The notes under the pieces: generated by a model
The model's database searches: none
What the model was told of the DNA's origin: nothing
What the model saw: the letters and a program-made list of their open reading frames with translations, nothing else
Origin: an uncultured Rhodocyclaceae bacterium
GTDB lineage: Bacteria; Pseudomonadota; Gammaproteobacteria; Burkholderiales; Rhodocyclaceae
Length of the DNA: 64,000 bases
Assembly (NCBI GenBank): GCA_934271525.1
Contig: CAKQRL010000007.1
Location: 12,680 to 76,679 of the forward strand
Direction of reading: 5' to 3'
Translations under genes and position numbers: made by a program
Part shown: piece by piece, positions 1-8,278 of the stretch
How positions within the stretch are numbered: position 1 is the stretch's first letter
Layout of the letters: each line of letters opens with the position of its first letter

Positions 1-1044
1 ATTACAATGGATCGCTACAACGCCAACTGGCAAATGGTGGAGCGCGGCTACCAAACCCACGTTTTGGGCGAAGCGCCACATTTTGAATCGGCAACAGCAG
101 CCGTTTTAAAAGCGCGCGCGGAAAATCCCAAAATCATTGACCAAGACTTGCCGCCTTTTGTTGTTGCGCAAAATGGCAAACCCATTGGCAAAATAGTGGA
201 TGGCGATTCGGTTGTTTTTTTTAATTTTCGGGGAGACCGCGCCATTGAAATTTCTTTGGCGTTGACCGTGGAAAATTTTAATAAATTTCGCACGCCGCCT
301 TTAAACATCACCTTTGCGGGAATGTTGCAATACGATGGCGATTTACAAATTCCGCCGCGCTTTTTGGTTAATCCGCCCGCCATTGAAAACACTTCGGGGC
401 AGTGGTTTTCTAAAAGCGGAATTGCGCAATTTGCTTGTTCCGAAACGCAAAAATTCGGCCATGTAACTTATTTTTGGAATGGCAACCGCTCCCACAAGTT
501 TGAAAAAGAAACGTGGCTTGAAATTCCAAGCGATGGCGTTTCTTTTGATGAACGCCCGTGGATGAAATCTGCCGAAATTGCAGATGCGATGATTAACGCC
601 TTAACAAGCCGCCAATACGATTTTTTGCGTTGCAATTTTGCCAATGGCGATATGGTTGGGCACACGGGCAATTTTCGCGCCGCAACAATGGCAGTTGAAG
701 CCTTAGACTTGGCGCTCAATCGCTTATTAAAAACACTTGAAAAAATCGGCGGCATTGCTTTGATTACCGCCGACCACGGCAATGCGGACGAAATGTTTGA
801 AACGGATAAAAAAACCGGCTTGGTGCTCTTAGACAAAAACGGCAACAAACGCGCCAAAACTTCCCACACCTTGAACCCTGTGCCGCTGATTTTGTTTAAC
901 CCAAAAGCGCCGCAATTTTCTTTAAAAAATTTAGAAAATGCGGGGCTTAGCAACCTTGCCGCAAGTGTTGCAACACTTTTGGGTTTTGAAAAACATCCAT
1001 CGTGGGAGGATTCTTTAATTCAATGCATTTCCACGGTAAACTGA
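1..1044 (+). CDS. gpmI: 2,3-bisphosphoglycerate-independent phosphoglycerate mutase (5' end outside window)
   Basis: Interconverts 3- and 2-phosphoglycerate in glycolysis. The reading frame is already open at base 1 and ends at TGA 1042-1044, so about the C-terminal two thirds are present. Visible family motifs are TMDRYNANWQMVERGY, the VFFNFRGDRA metal/substrate segment, KFGHVTYFWNGNRS, NFANGDMVGHTGN, ITADHGNADEM and KTSHTLNPVPLIL. Spacing and wording (FACSETQKFGHVTYFWNGNRS, EIPSDG) resemble the longer plant-type iPGM clade more than the usual E. coli/Bacillus form. Two copies of the dispersed 12-mer lie inside: 261-272 read as LTVEN, and 1030-1041 forming the last codons (STVN-stop). Confidence 0.93.
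   Translation: MTMDRYNANWQMVERGYQTHVLGEAPHFESATAAVLKARAENPKIIDQDLPPFVVAQNGKPIGKIVDGDSVVFFNFRGDRAIEISLALTVENFNKFRTPPLNITFAGMLQYDGDLQIPPRFLVNPPAIENTSGQWFSKSGIAQFACSETQKFGHVTYFWNGNRSHKFEKETWLEIPSDGVSFDERPWMKSAEIADAMINALTSRQYDFLRCNFANGDMVGHTGNFRAATMAVEALDLALNRLLKTLEKIGGIALITADHGNADEMFETDKKTGLVLLDKNGNKRAKTSHTLNPVPLILFNPKAPQFSLKNLENAGLSNLAASVATLLGFEKHPSWEDSLIQCISTVN
261..272 (+). repeat. dispersed 12-mer GTTGACCGTGGA inside gpmI
   Basis: Exact copy followed by AAAA. Read in frame as LTVEN within the gpmI coding sequence. Confidence 0.8.
1030..1041 (-). repeat. dispersed 12-mer (GTTTACC form) at gpmI 3' end
   Basis: Exact reverse-strand copy immediately before the gpmI stop codon, where it encodes S-T-V-N. 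It is followed on the + strand by a TGAAAAAAATTTTGAAAAA tract, the usual A/T flank of the family. Confidence 0.8.
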
Positions 1045-1062
1045 AAAAAATTTTGAAAAAAA

Positions 1063-1398
1063 ATGACTCAAATCACCATTCTTCCACACCCTGAAATTTG
1101 CCCAGAAGGCGCTACCATCAACGCCGAATCTGGAATCAGTATTTGCGAAAATCTGCTTAAAAACGGCATTGAAATTGAACACGCTTGCGAATTAAGCTGT
1201 GCGTGTTCCACGTGCCACGTTATCATCAAAGCGGGTGGCAAAGATTTAAACGAATCGGATGAATTAGAAGACGATTTGCTGGACCAAGCTTGGGGACTTT
1301 CGCCAACATCAAGGCTTTCTTGCCAAGCCATTGTGGGAACGGACGATATCACGCTTGAAATTCCGCGTTATTCTCTCAATCACGCCAAGGAAAAATAA
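1063..1398 (+). CDS. fdx: ISC-type [2Fe-2S] ferredoxin
   Basis: Adrenodoxin-type ferredoxin of 111 residues, which supplies electrons for Fe-S cluster assembly in the ISC pathway. The cluster ligands follow C-x5-C-x2-C (HACELSCACSTCH, about residues 42-51) with the distal Cys in SRLSCQAI near residue 87. The acidic stretch NESDELEDDLLDQAWGL is typical of the ISC ferredoxin. It overlaps iscX by TAATG, so the two are co-transcribed. The rest of an isc operon (iscR, iscS, iscU, hscA) is not in the window. Confidence 0.93.
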   Translation: MTQITILPHPEICPEGATINAESGISICENLLKNGIEIEHACELSCACSTCHVIIKAGGKDLNESDELEDDLLDQAWGLSPTSRLSCQAIVGTDDITLEIPRYSLNHAKEK

Positions 1399-1592
1399 TG
1401 CGCTGGACGGATATTTTGGATATTGCAATCGCTTTGGATGAACAATTTCCCAATCAAAATCCGCAAACTTTAAATTTTGTGGATTTGCGCCAAATGGTTT
1501 TGGATTTAAACGATTTTGACGATTCGCCCAATGCCTGCAACGAGCGCATTTTGGAAGCCATTCAAGCGGCGTGGTTAGATGAACGTGAATAG
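1398..1592 (+). CDS. iscX: Fe-S assembly protein IscX
   Basis: Acidic 64-residue protein, the usual size for IscX/YfhJ, an iron-binding regulator of the IscS cysteine desulfurase. MRWTDILDIAIALDEQFP and the central VDLRQMVLDLNDFDDSP are characteristic, as is the terminal helix ILEAIQAAWLDE. The start overlaps the fdx stop, as in other proteobacteria where fdx-iscX end the isc operon. Confidence 0.93.
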   Translation: MRWTDILDIAIALDEQFPNQNPQTLNFVDLRQMVLDLNDFDDSPNACNERILEAIQAAWLDERE

Positions 1593-2559
1593 GCAAGTTT
1601 GCAATGTAACCATTAACGAATCTGCCGATGGGCAACGTTTGGACAATTTTTTGTTTAAAACGCTCAAAAACGTGCCCAAAAGCCACGTTTATCAAATCAT
1701 TAGAAACGGCGAAGTGCGCGTGAATAAAAAACGCGCCAAAGCGCAAAATCGTTTAACAATCGGTGATTCGGTGCGCATTCCGCCGATTTTTTTAAGCAAT
1801 TCCAATTTTGAACAAAAACAATCGGCGCCATTGCCCAAAATCCAAATTCCTGTTTTGTATGAAGACGATTGTTTGCTTGTTGTTGATAAACCCGCCGGTT
1901 TGGCGGTGCACGGCGGCTCAGGGTTAAATTTTGGAATCATTGAAATTTTACGCCAAATGCGCCAAGACTTGCCTTTTTTGGAATTGGCGCACCGCTTAGA
2001 CCGCGACACTTCCGGCGTGTTGATTTTGGCAAAAAAACGCGCAGCTTTAAAACATTTACACGAAATTTTCAAAACCAAAACCTTAGAAAAACATTATTTT
2101 GTTGGCGTTTTTGGTGTTTTAAAAAATCCTTTAAAAATCAATTTGCCACTTTTCAAAACAACCTTGCCCAATGGCGAGCGCTTTGTGCGCGTGGATTTTG
2201 AAAACGGCAAAGTAGCGGCAAGCGTTTTCACGCCCATTGCCGCGTGGAAAAACGCCAATATTTCGCTTTTAAATGCGCAGATTTTAAGCGGCAGAACACA
2301 CCAAATTCGCGTGCATTTGGCGGCAAAGGCGTTGCCTGTTTTAAATGATGAAAAATACGGCGACTTTGCCTTCAACAAAACCTTGCAAAAACACGGCTTA
2401 AAACGCATGGCGCTGCACGCGCACCGCGTGATTCTGCCCTACCCTTTTGATTTAAAAATAAAATCGCCTTTGCCAAACAATCTGCAAACCTTTTTTAGCC
2501 ATTTGGGCGTGCCTGATTTTCAAAAAAATTTGCCGTTTACCGTGGAAAAATGTTTTTAA
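1579..2559 (+). CDS. rluC: 23S rRNA pseudouridine synthase, RluC/RluD type
   Basis: Converts specific uridines of 23S rRNA to pseudouridine. An S4 RNA-binding domain (about residues 18-70, GQRLDNFL...VYQIIRNGEVRVNKKRAK) precedes the RluA-type catalytic domain with the signature HRLDRDTSGVLIL. The catalytic Asp is about residue 141. GRTHQIRVHLA and the KRMALHAHRV motif follow. RluC is the best fit among RluA/C/D by start and S4 domain, but exact target sites cannot be read from sequence. The start overlaps iscX by 14 bp. The C-terminus (LPFTVEKCF) is made by a copy of the dispersed 12-mer, and the stop lies 10 bp inside the next gene. Confidence 0.88.
   Translation: MNVNRQVCNVTINESADGQRLDNFLFKTLKNVPKSHVYQIIRNGEVRVNKKRAKAQNRLTIGDSVRIPPIFLSNSNFEQKQSAPLPKIQIPVLYEDDCLLVVDKPAGLAVHGGSGLNFGIIEILRQMRQDLPFLELAHRLDRDTSGVLILAKKRAALKHLHEIFKTKTLEKHYFVGVFGVLKNPLKINLPLFKTTLPNGERFVRVDFENGKVAASVFTPIAAWKNANISLLNAQILSGRTHQIRVHLAAKALPVLNDEKYGDFAFNKTLQKHGLKRMALHAHRVILPYPFDLKIKSPLPNNLQTFFSHLGVPDFQKNLPFTVEKCF
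2535..2546 (+). repeat. dispersed 12-mer at rluC end / clsB start
   Basis: Exact GTTTACCGTGGA followed by AAAAATG, whose ATG is the start codon of the next gene. It is preceded by TTTTCAAAAAAATTTGCC, the family's A/T flank. Read as F-T-V-E-K in rluC. Confidence 0.8.
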
Positions 2560-3725
2560 AAACCCACAACCGCGTTGAATTGCTTGCATCCAGTGCCAAC
2601 TACATTGCGCACTTAAAATCCGCCATTGATTCAGCCTGCGAATGCGTTTTTTTGGAAACTTATATTTTTGCCAACGATTCTGCTGGCAACACCGTTGCCC
2701 AAGCGCTACAAAATGCGGCGCGGCGCGGCGTATCGGTCAACGTTATTTTGGATGGTTTTGGCGCCAAAAATGCCGAAGGCGACTTTGCCCAAGCCTTTCA
2801 AAATGCGGGTGTTCGCTTGCTTTTTTTTCGGCAAGAAAAATCCGTTTTTTCATTCAAACGCCAGCGCTTGCGGCGTTTACACAGCAAACTTGCAATAATT
2901 GACTACAAAATTGCTTTTGTTGGCGGAATGAATATTGACGCTGACCCAAAAGGCACAACACGCTTAGACTTTGCCGCCCAAATTGAAGGCGAAGTGCTAA
3001 CAGATATTGCACGCCATATGTTGCGGCAATGGCAAAATTTGCGCCGCGCACATGGTTTAAAACGTGATTTTTTTCATTGTGATTTTCACGCTGAAAATTG
3101 CATTGCGGCGGAACAATCCAATGCCGAAGTTGGTTTTTTAATTCGTGATAATTTTCGCCATCGGCACGATATTTTGAACAGTTATTTGCGCGCCATTGAA
3201 AGCGCCAAAAAGGAAATCATCATCGCCAATGCTTATTTTTTGCCCGGTTTTTGGCTGAGCCAAGCGCTTTTGAATGCGGCTTCGCGCGGGGTTAAAATCC
3301 GCATTATTTTGCAAGGCAAATCCAACGTGCCGTTTTTGCTTTCTGCCACGCGTTTTTTGTATCAAAAACTCATTCAAGCGGGCATTGAAATTTACGAATA
3401 CCAACCCGGTTTGTTGCACGCCAAAGTGGCAGCAATTGACGAGCGGTGGCTTACCATCGGTTCTTCCAACATGGATCCATTTAGCCTGCTATTAAACAAA
3501 GAAGCAAACATTTTGGTTTTATCCAACATTTTGGCAAAGGAATTGAAAAAAAAATTAGAGTTGACCATGGCAAATGATTGTGTTTATTATTCTGCGCATG
3601 CGCCGCGGCGGCAAAGTTTTTTAAAGCGAACCGTGCAGGCGTTGAGCTTTTGGATGATACGTGCAATTTTAAAATTATTGCACTATAATCAAAGCCAGTG
3701 GGACGACCATCAAAAACGCTTTTAA
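2550..3725 (+). CDS. clsB: cardiolipin synthase, phospholipase D family (ClsB-like)
   Basis: 391-residue membrane-associated enzyme with two PLD domains, expected to condense phosphatidyl groups into cardiolipin. HKD motifs: RRLHSKLAIIDYKIAFVGGMNID near residue 110, and LLHAKVAAIDERWLTIGSSNMDP near residue 290. It lacks the two N-terminal transmembrane helices of ClsA, and its length and second HKD context match the ClsB (YbhO) group. It overlaps rluC by 10 bp. A hairpin terminator follows. ClsC-like assignment is the main alternative. Confidence 0.85.
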   Translation: MFLKTHNRVELLASSANYIAHLKSAIDSACECVFLETYIFANDSAGNTVAQALQNAARRGVSVNVILDGFGAKNAEGDFAQAFQNAGVRLLFFRQEKSVFSFKRQRLRRLHSKLAIIDYKIAFVGGMNIDADPKGTTRLDFAAQIEGEVLTDIARHMLRQWQNLRRAHGLKRDFFHCDFHAENCIAAEQSNAEVGFLIRDNFRHRHDILNSYLRAIESAKKEIIIANAYFLPGFWLSQALLNAASRGVKIRIILQGKSNVPFLLSATRFLYQKLIQAGIEIYEYQPGLLHAKVAAIDERWLTIGSSNMDPFSLLLNKEANILVLSNILAKELKKKLELTMANDCVYYSAHAPRRQSFLKRTVQALSFWMIRAILKLLHYNQSQWDDHQKRF

Positions 3726-3779
3726 ACACAAAAACGTTTTTCTTGGATTTCGGCGGAAAAAAAACAATACTGAAAACAT

Positions 3780-3810
3780 TTTGGAAGCAACAAACTTCCA
3801 AAGTTTTTTT
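3780..3810 (+). terminator. rho-independent terminator between clsB and the pilin operon
   Basis: Perfect 8-bp stem TTTGGAAG (3780-3787) / CTTCCAAA (3795-3802), 7-nt loop, then G and seven T. It lies 55 bp after clsB and 44 bp before the pilE-like start, so it could also attenuate readthrough into the pilin genes. Confidence 0.7.
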
Positions 3811-3853
3811 ACAACCTTTTCGCAAAGTCTTTTTTAAGAGATTGGAATTCAAG

Positions 3854-4402
3854 ATGAAAAAAATAGCACACGGTTTTTCGTTAATTGAGCTGATGATTGT
3901 GATTGCGGTCATCGGCATTTTGGCAGCCATTGCCATCCCTGTTTATCAAGACCATGTGATTCGCGCAAGGCTCACAGAAGCGCATTCCATCTTGATGCAA
4001 GGTCAACAGTTAATGGAAAGAAGATACACCAACCGCCGCGCGTATTATTGCGGTCAGTGGCCTGATAATGAATCTGAGTCTACGTGTGCTGGTAGCTTTG
4101 ATGCGAATTTTATTTACGCCAACAACGACTGCCACAATACCAGTGACAGTAACAAGATTTACGTCATTGACGATAAAGATTTCAAAGTGAAATGCAATGC
4201 GTGTGCAGATACGAATAATTGCTCTACATCCAGAAGACAAATATACAAACTAACTTTAACAGGGCGCAAAGAACCTTTTATTGGTTTGATAATGACCGTA
4301 GACCAAAACGGCAACAAAACCTCGTCAGGAACAATCAATGGCAAAAATGTTCCTGCTGCTGCCAACAGTTGTTGGGTTGCACACAAAAATGGCACTTGCT
4401 AA
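3854..4402 (+). CDS. pilE: type IV pilin, PilE-like
   Basis: Prepilin of 182 residues, starting at ATG 3854. The type III signal is MKKIAHG|FSLIELMIVIAVIGILAAIAIPVYQDH, with the prepilin-peptidase site after Gly7, Phe+1 and Glu+5, followed by the long N-terminal assembly helix. The globular part is Cys-rich, with a C-terminal Cys pair (CWVAHKNGTC) resembling a pilin D-loop, plus extra cysteines in the middle (CNACADTNNCSTS). It is the first gene of a five-gene minor-pilin operon, so it is more likely a PilE-type minor subunit than the major pilin. Confidence 0.85.
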   Translation: MKKIAHGFSLIELMIVIAVIGILAAIAIPVYQDHVIRARLTEAHSILMQGQQLMERRYTNRRAYYCGQWPDNESESTCAGSFDANFIYANNDCHNTSDSNKIYVIDDKDFKVKCNACADTNNCSTSRRQIYKLTLTGRKEPFIGLIMTVDQNGNKTSSGTINGKNVPAAANSCWVAHKNGTC

Positions 4403-4414
4403 AAGGGGCGTGTG

Positions 4415-5173
4415 ATGAGAACAAAAGGTTTTACGCTCGTTGAAATGATGGTCGTTGTGGTGATCATCGGCATTGTGGTCGGCTTTACCATGCCGGCTAT
4501 GGAAACTTGGCTAACCAACACCAAAATTCGCTCTGCCGCAGAAAACGTGCAAAACGGTTTGCGCAAGGCACAGCAATTAGCAGCCGCACGCAATAGCGAT
4601 GTCAGCGTTGTATTCACTGAAAGGGCATACAACAAAGCTTACAATGTCAGCACAGGAACGTGTCCGCCAACAGGAGACAGAAAAAAACCATCGGAAGCCA
4701 ATTATTTGGTCATTTGTGCTGATGCCAATAGTGCGCGTTCCAGAGATCCTAAAAAACCAGATAATTTTAGCGATGATATTTTCCCCATGAGTGTGCAATA
4801 CCGCACGCCACCAGAAGATGGTGAAAATGTTGTAGACATCATCAGCGATAGCTTTTTTTCAAATAGTAACACCGACAAAATCATTACTTTTCGTGCCACT
4901 GGCGGCACAAATTCTTTTGCGGAAGAAGGTAAATACCTAAAAGAACCCAAGTTGCAGTTTGCATCCAAAAAGCGTGACGCAAACCAAAAAACCACTCACA
5001 ACTGTTCAGGAAAAGCTGCCACCAATCCTGATAAAGGCAACAACGAGGGCGACATTCGTTGCCTGATGGTTTTGATGAAATTAGGCGGCAAAGTGCGCAT
5101 GTGTGACCCGGGCTATGATGATACAGACGGTTCAAGCACAATGCGCTCCATGGCATGCCAAACCAAAGGTTAA
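4415..5173 (+). CDS. fimT: type IV minor pseudopilin FimT/FimU (GspH family)
   Basis: 252 residues starting at ATG 4415, chosen because AGGGG at 4404-4408 lies 6 nt upstream; an adjacent GTG at 4412 is too close. Short leader MRTKG|FTLVEMMVVVVIIGIVVGFTMPAM with Glu+5, then the GspH-like segment TKIRSAAENVQNGLRKAQQLAAARNSDVSVVF. The family primes pilus assembly; some FimT proteins bind DNA during natural transformation. I make that link from family knowledge, not from residues seen here. Confidence 0.85.
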   Translation: MRTKGFTLVEMMVVVVIIGIVVGFTMPAMETWLTNTKIRSAAENVQNGLRKAQQLAAARNSDVSVVFTERAYNKAYNVSTGTCPPTGDRKKPSEANYLVICADANSARSRDPKKPDNFSDDIFPMSVQYRTPPEDGENVVDIISDSFFSNSNTDKIITFRATGGTNSFAEEGKYLKEPKLQFASKKRDANQKTTHNCSGKAATNPDKGNNEGDIRCLMVLMKLGGKVRMCDPGYDDTDGSSTMRSMACQTKG

Positions 5174-5198
5174 TTCAACGCAATAACGGGTGATGATT

Positions 5199-5705
5199 AT
5201 GAAAAAAACAACGTTCAGCAAACAATCGCAACAAGGTTCAGTGCTTTTGGAAGCGCTGATTGCGGTGGTTATTTTTTCCATCGGTATTTTGGGTTTGGTG
5301 GCAATGTTGGCGCGTTCCACCAATAGCGTGAATGATACGCGCTTGCGTGACGATGTTTTTACCGCATTCAATTCTGAAATTGCGCAAAAACAAGTGATAT
5401 CGCGCAACGTTAAAAATTTTAACGACACCCAGTTAAACATTTCAATTAACCAAAACGATACTTTTCTTAAACGTCTATCCAATGAAAAAGCCTTCAATTT
5501 GCAAAGCGGCGAAAGCTTGCAACACCGCATGCAAGAATACGACTCCCAAAAATTTTCAATAGATGGACCAGAAGGCAATGCCCGTGGTTATCTTTCGCGC
5601 AATCAGCTGGAATATGGCGTGGAAAGGGAGAAAGAACAAAGTGGCGCCCGTTCTTTGGAGTTTTTCTCTTACCGCGATGATGGTCCCATTCGCCACAAAA
5701 ATTAG
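5199..5705 (+). CDS. pilV: type IV pilus minor pilin PilV
   Basis: Prepilin-like protein with leader MKKTTFSKQSQQG|SVLLEALIAVVIFSIGILGLVAMLARS. Ser+1 and Glu+5, together with the VLLEALIAVVIFSIGILGL helix, are diagnostic for PilV. ATG 5199 is preferred; a GTG at 5190 and ATG at 5193 lie in the same frame just upstream. Length 168 residues. It sits between fimT and pilW as in other beta/gamma minor-pilin operons. Confidence 0.85.
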   Translation: MKKTTFSKQSQQGSVLLEALIAVVIFSIGILGLVAMLARSTNSVNDTRLRDDVFTAFNSEIAQKQVISRNVKNFNDTQLNISINQNDTFLKRLSNEKAFNLQSGESLQHRMQEYDSQKFSIDGPEGNARGYLSRNQLEYGVEREKEQSGARSLEFFSYRDDGPIRHKN

Positions 5706-5743
5706 TTTTTTTCAACGTTTTTCAATTTTTTTCAAACTCTGCC

Positions 5744-7300
5744 ATGAAAACTTTTCAAAAAAAATTTGCGTTGACCGTGGAAAATCACCAAAAAGGTTTT
5801 TCTTTGGTTGAATTGCTGGTCGGCGTAACCATTGCTTTGATTGCCACAGTTGCTATTTTTCAGGTTTTTTCTGTTTATGAAACCCAAAAGCAACAAACCA
5901 CCAGCGATTCAGATGCGCTGCAAAACGGCAATTTGGCTTATTTTTTGTTGAGCAATGAATTGCGCCAAGCGGGGCAAGGCATCAGCACAGCACGCTTGAA
6001 CGCAGGCAAATCTATGCAACTTTATGGTTGCAGAGCGCAAATTTGGCCATTTGAAAACCGCATTCCGCCCTTGCCGACTAAGGACAAACATTATCTGCCT
6101 CTTGCAGATAATTTTGATTTCCAAGGCGGTAACAATACTTTCTTTGGTCATCGCCCGCCTCAAAACGGCAATGCTGGAACCGACAAAGACACTTGGCCCG
6201 TTGCGCCCATTTTGATTCGCTCCAAAACAAACAACAAATTCACTCTCCCGGAAAATAACGGGCAGAACCAAGACATACTGATTACAATGCGCAGCACCAA
6301 CACTTACAGTGCTATTGCGCCAATTGCTGAGATTGGCAGCAACGGTAACAAAAATTTTGTGAAATTCGGTTGGTTCAACGGTAAAGAAGCGAAAAACTGG
6401 GGGAATGGCAATCCCAAATACCTTGGTTTTTGCAGTGCGGGCAAAACGGACACGTATTGCCGTGAAGCAGTAATGGCAATTAGTTCTGACCTAAAAAAAT
6501 GCCATATCACCGCCACAGATTGGGAATGGAAACCAACATACTCAAATGGCTTGTTAGATGGCAATTTGCAACTACAAACAGCCACAAGAAACGCTAATCC
6601 ACAACAACAAAAACCCGACCCAACCACATACAAAAACGGTTTTTTGATGAATCTGGGGCGCTTAGACCGTGGGAATTTCAGTGACAAGGGAACTGTTGGT
6701 TCTGGCAATGACGAAAAATTAAAGGACGACATTCTCACGCGCAGCGGCTTTGCCATGTTCACTGCGGGCAGATTGGCTGAAGCAGAAAATGACCAACTTG
6801 GCACAACGGGCAACTTATTGCGTTATGACCTTTTGCACGATAAGTTAGAGGCATTGGCGGATAACGTGGTGTTGTTAAAAGCCATTTACGGCGTTGCACC
6901 TTCAGAAAACAGCGCCGACCCCAACAACCGCAATTTGGCAAATAACAGTGTATGGCATTTGCCAACAGGCGATTGGTCTTACGATAAATTGCGTGAAGAT
7001 ACAGATGCCGCACGCAATAAAATTCGCCGTATTCGTGCAATAAAAGTAGCCTTGGTTTTGCGCAACTCTTTCCCCGAAATTGAGGACAAAAAAAATGCGC
7101 CAGCCAAACCTTTGCCCGCGCTATTCAAAGAGGAATTAGGAAATAGTGCCATCACAATCACCATTCCAGCCAACACAGACGAAGCCACTTACCATTACGA
7201 AGTGGTGGAGTTTTTGATTCCTTTGCAAAATACGCAATACGGCTTTGACCAAGCCTATGCTTCTTGCATGGATAATAAAGACAACAAATGTAGCCAATAA
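5744..7300 (+). CDS. pilW: type IV pilus minor pilin PilW
   Basis: Large minor pilin (518 residues from ATG 5744). Cleavage site KG|FSLVELLVGVTIALIATVAIFQVF with Glu+5, then a long Ser/Asn-rich globular domain; the ending EVVEFLIPLQN is typical of PilW. The leader contains an in-frame copy of the dispersed 12-mer (residues 10-14, LTVEN). GTG 5777 inside that copy would give a more normal seven-residue leader (MENHQKG) and may be the true start. No clear ribosome binding site precedes either candidate. Confidence 0.84.
   Translation: MKTFQKKFALTVENHQKGFSLVELLVGVTIALIATVAIFQVFSVYETQKQQTTSDSDALQNGNLAYFLLSNELRQAGQGISTARLNAGKSMQLYGCRAQIWPFENRIPPLPTKDKHYLPLADNFDFQGGNNTFFGHRPPQNGNAGTDKDTWPVAPILIRSKTNNKFTLPENNGQNQDILITMRSTNTYSAIAPIAEIGSNGNKNFVKFGWFNGKEAKNWGNGNPKYLGFCSAGKTDTYCREAVMAISSDLKKCHITATDWEWKPTYSNGLLDGNLQLQTATRNANPQQQKPDPTTYKNGFLMNLGRLDRGNFSDKGTVGSGNDEKLKDDILTRSGFAMFTAGRLAEAENDQLGTTGNLLRYDLLHDKLEALADNVVLLKAIYGVAPSENSADPNNRNLANNSVWHLPTGDWSYDKLREDTDAARNKIRRIRAIKVALVLRNSFPEIEDKKNAPAKPLPALFKEELGNSAITITIPANTDEATYHYEVVEFLIPLQNTQYGFDQAYASCMDNKDNKCSQ
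5770..5781 (+). repeat. dispersed 12-mer in the PilW leader
   Basis: Exact GTTGACCGTGGA followed by AAAATC and preceded by TTTTCAAAAAAAATTTGC. Its internal GTG (5777) is a plausible start codon for pilW. Confidence 0.8.
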
Positions 7301-7316
7301 TTGAAAGGACACGCTG

Positions 7317-8066
7317 ATGACTTTCTCTTCTATTCAACGACAAAAAGGCGTGGTGTTGTTTATTGCACTCATTGCCTTGATTGCGATGATGGCAGCCGCT
7401 ATTTCCCTATCTTATTCCGTGGATACGGGCGCTCAATTTGCAACCAATAGAATGTTGGCGTTTTCCGCACAATCAGCAGCAGATGTGGGCTATGCCAAGG
7501 CAAAAGACGACATACTGAAAAAAATTGCCAACAAAACCTTCAAAAGTAAGGATATGGTCACCACGTTAAGAGCACAAAGCGGGTGTTATTATCCATACGC
7601 CTTTGCTGGTAGTTTTGAAGAAGCTAAAAATTTTTCAACAGACAGGCAGGATCGCCTAAAAGGCGTAGACCCCCAAGGCGTTCCCATGCGTTTGACAGAT
7701 TCAACTCCCAAAGGTGCTTGTTCTTTTGATTTAGACAAAACGCGCGAAAAGGTTTACTACATTATGGATTTGCAATGTCCAAACGAAAACGCCAATAGCT
7801 TTGATGCCGATTGTTCATTCCCCAATAGCCTTAACAAAGGAACGAATAAAGTGGGTTTGGTGGTTGAAGGCACAAATACACCAGCTGAACCGGGAAAGGT
7901 AAATGGGCACAACATACTGGGTTGGCAAGGTGCGGGGCTCAACAACGTGCCTACTTTTGCGGTGCCTTTGATTCGTGTATCCGTGCGTGTGGATGGACCG
8001 CGCGGCACGCGTTATTACCGCCAACAAATGATTAGCCTTTTCCAAAATCCAGCTAAAAATAGCTGA
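7317..8066 (+). CDS. pilX: type IV pilus assembly protein PilX
   Basis: 249 residues. The N-terminus QRQKG|VVLFIALIALIAMMAAAISLSYSVDTG followed by FSAQSAADVGYAKAKDD is the PilX N-domain. AAGGA 10 nt upstream supports ATG 7317. The C-terminal region ends with VRVDGPRGTRYYRQQMISLF, as in PilX proteins. A strong terminator follows directly, so the operon lacks the pilY1 adhesin gene usually found next. Confidence 0.84.
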   Translation: MTFSSIQRQKGVVLFIALIALIAMMAAAISLSYSVDTGAQFATNRMLAFSAQSAADVGYAKAKDDILKKIANKTFKSKDMVTTLRAQSGCYYPYAFAGSFEEAKNFSTDRQDRLKGVDPQGVPMRLTDSTPKGACSFDLDKTREKVYYIMDLQCPNENANSFDADCSFPNSLNKGTNKVGLVVEGTNTPAEPGKVNGHNILGWQGAGLNNVPTFAVPLIRVSVRVDGPRGTRYYRQQMISLFQNPAKNS

Positions 8067-8088
8067 GATACGACAAGGAATAAAAACA

Positions 8089-8117
8089 AAACCTGCCCTT
8101 TTCGGCAGGTTTTTTTT
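8089..8117 (+). terminator. rho-independent terminator of the minor-pilin operon
   Basis: Stem AACCTGCC (8090-8097) / GGCAGGTT (8104-8111) with a C-rich loop, followed directly by a run of T. It starts 23 bp after the pilX stop. Confidence 0.9.
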
Positions 8118-8219
8118 GCACAAACGCCACGCCAAACTTTGTGTTTTTTTTAAAAAGTCAAACGCTAAACTTTGTTAAAAAAACGTGAAACATTCGGCAC
8201 TGCCTTTTTGTCATTAAAA

Positions 8220-8270
8220 TCCACGGTCAACCGCTTATTTTTTTGAAATTTTAAAAAAATTGACCGTGGA
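8220..8270. repeat. outward inverted pair of the dispersed 12-mer (51 bp)
   Basis: TCCACGGTCAAC at 8220-8231 and ATTGACCGTGGA (one mismatch) at 8259-8270, separated by an A/T segment. It lies between pilX (+) and sbcC (-) and can fold as a hairpin on either strand. Confidence 0.75.
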
Positions 8271-8278
8271 AAATCGCT

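Noticed and set aside
3684..3689. Perfect TATAAT as a promoter of the pilin operon
   Set aside because: It lies within the clsB coding region, lacks a convincing -35 at 16-18 bp, and transcripts would meet the terminator at 3780-3810.
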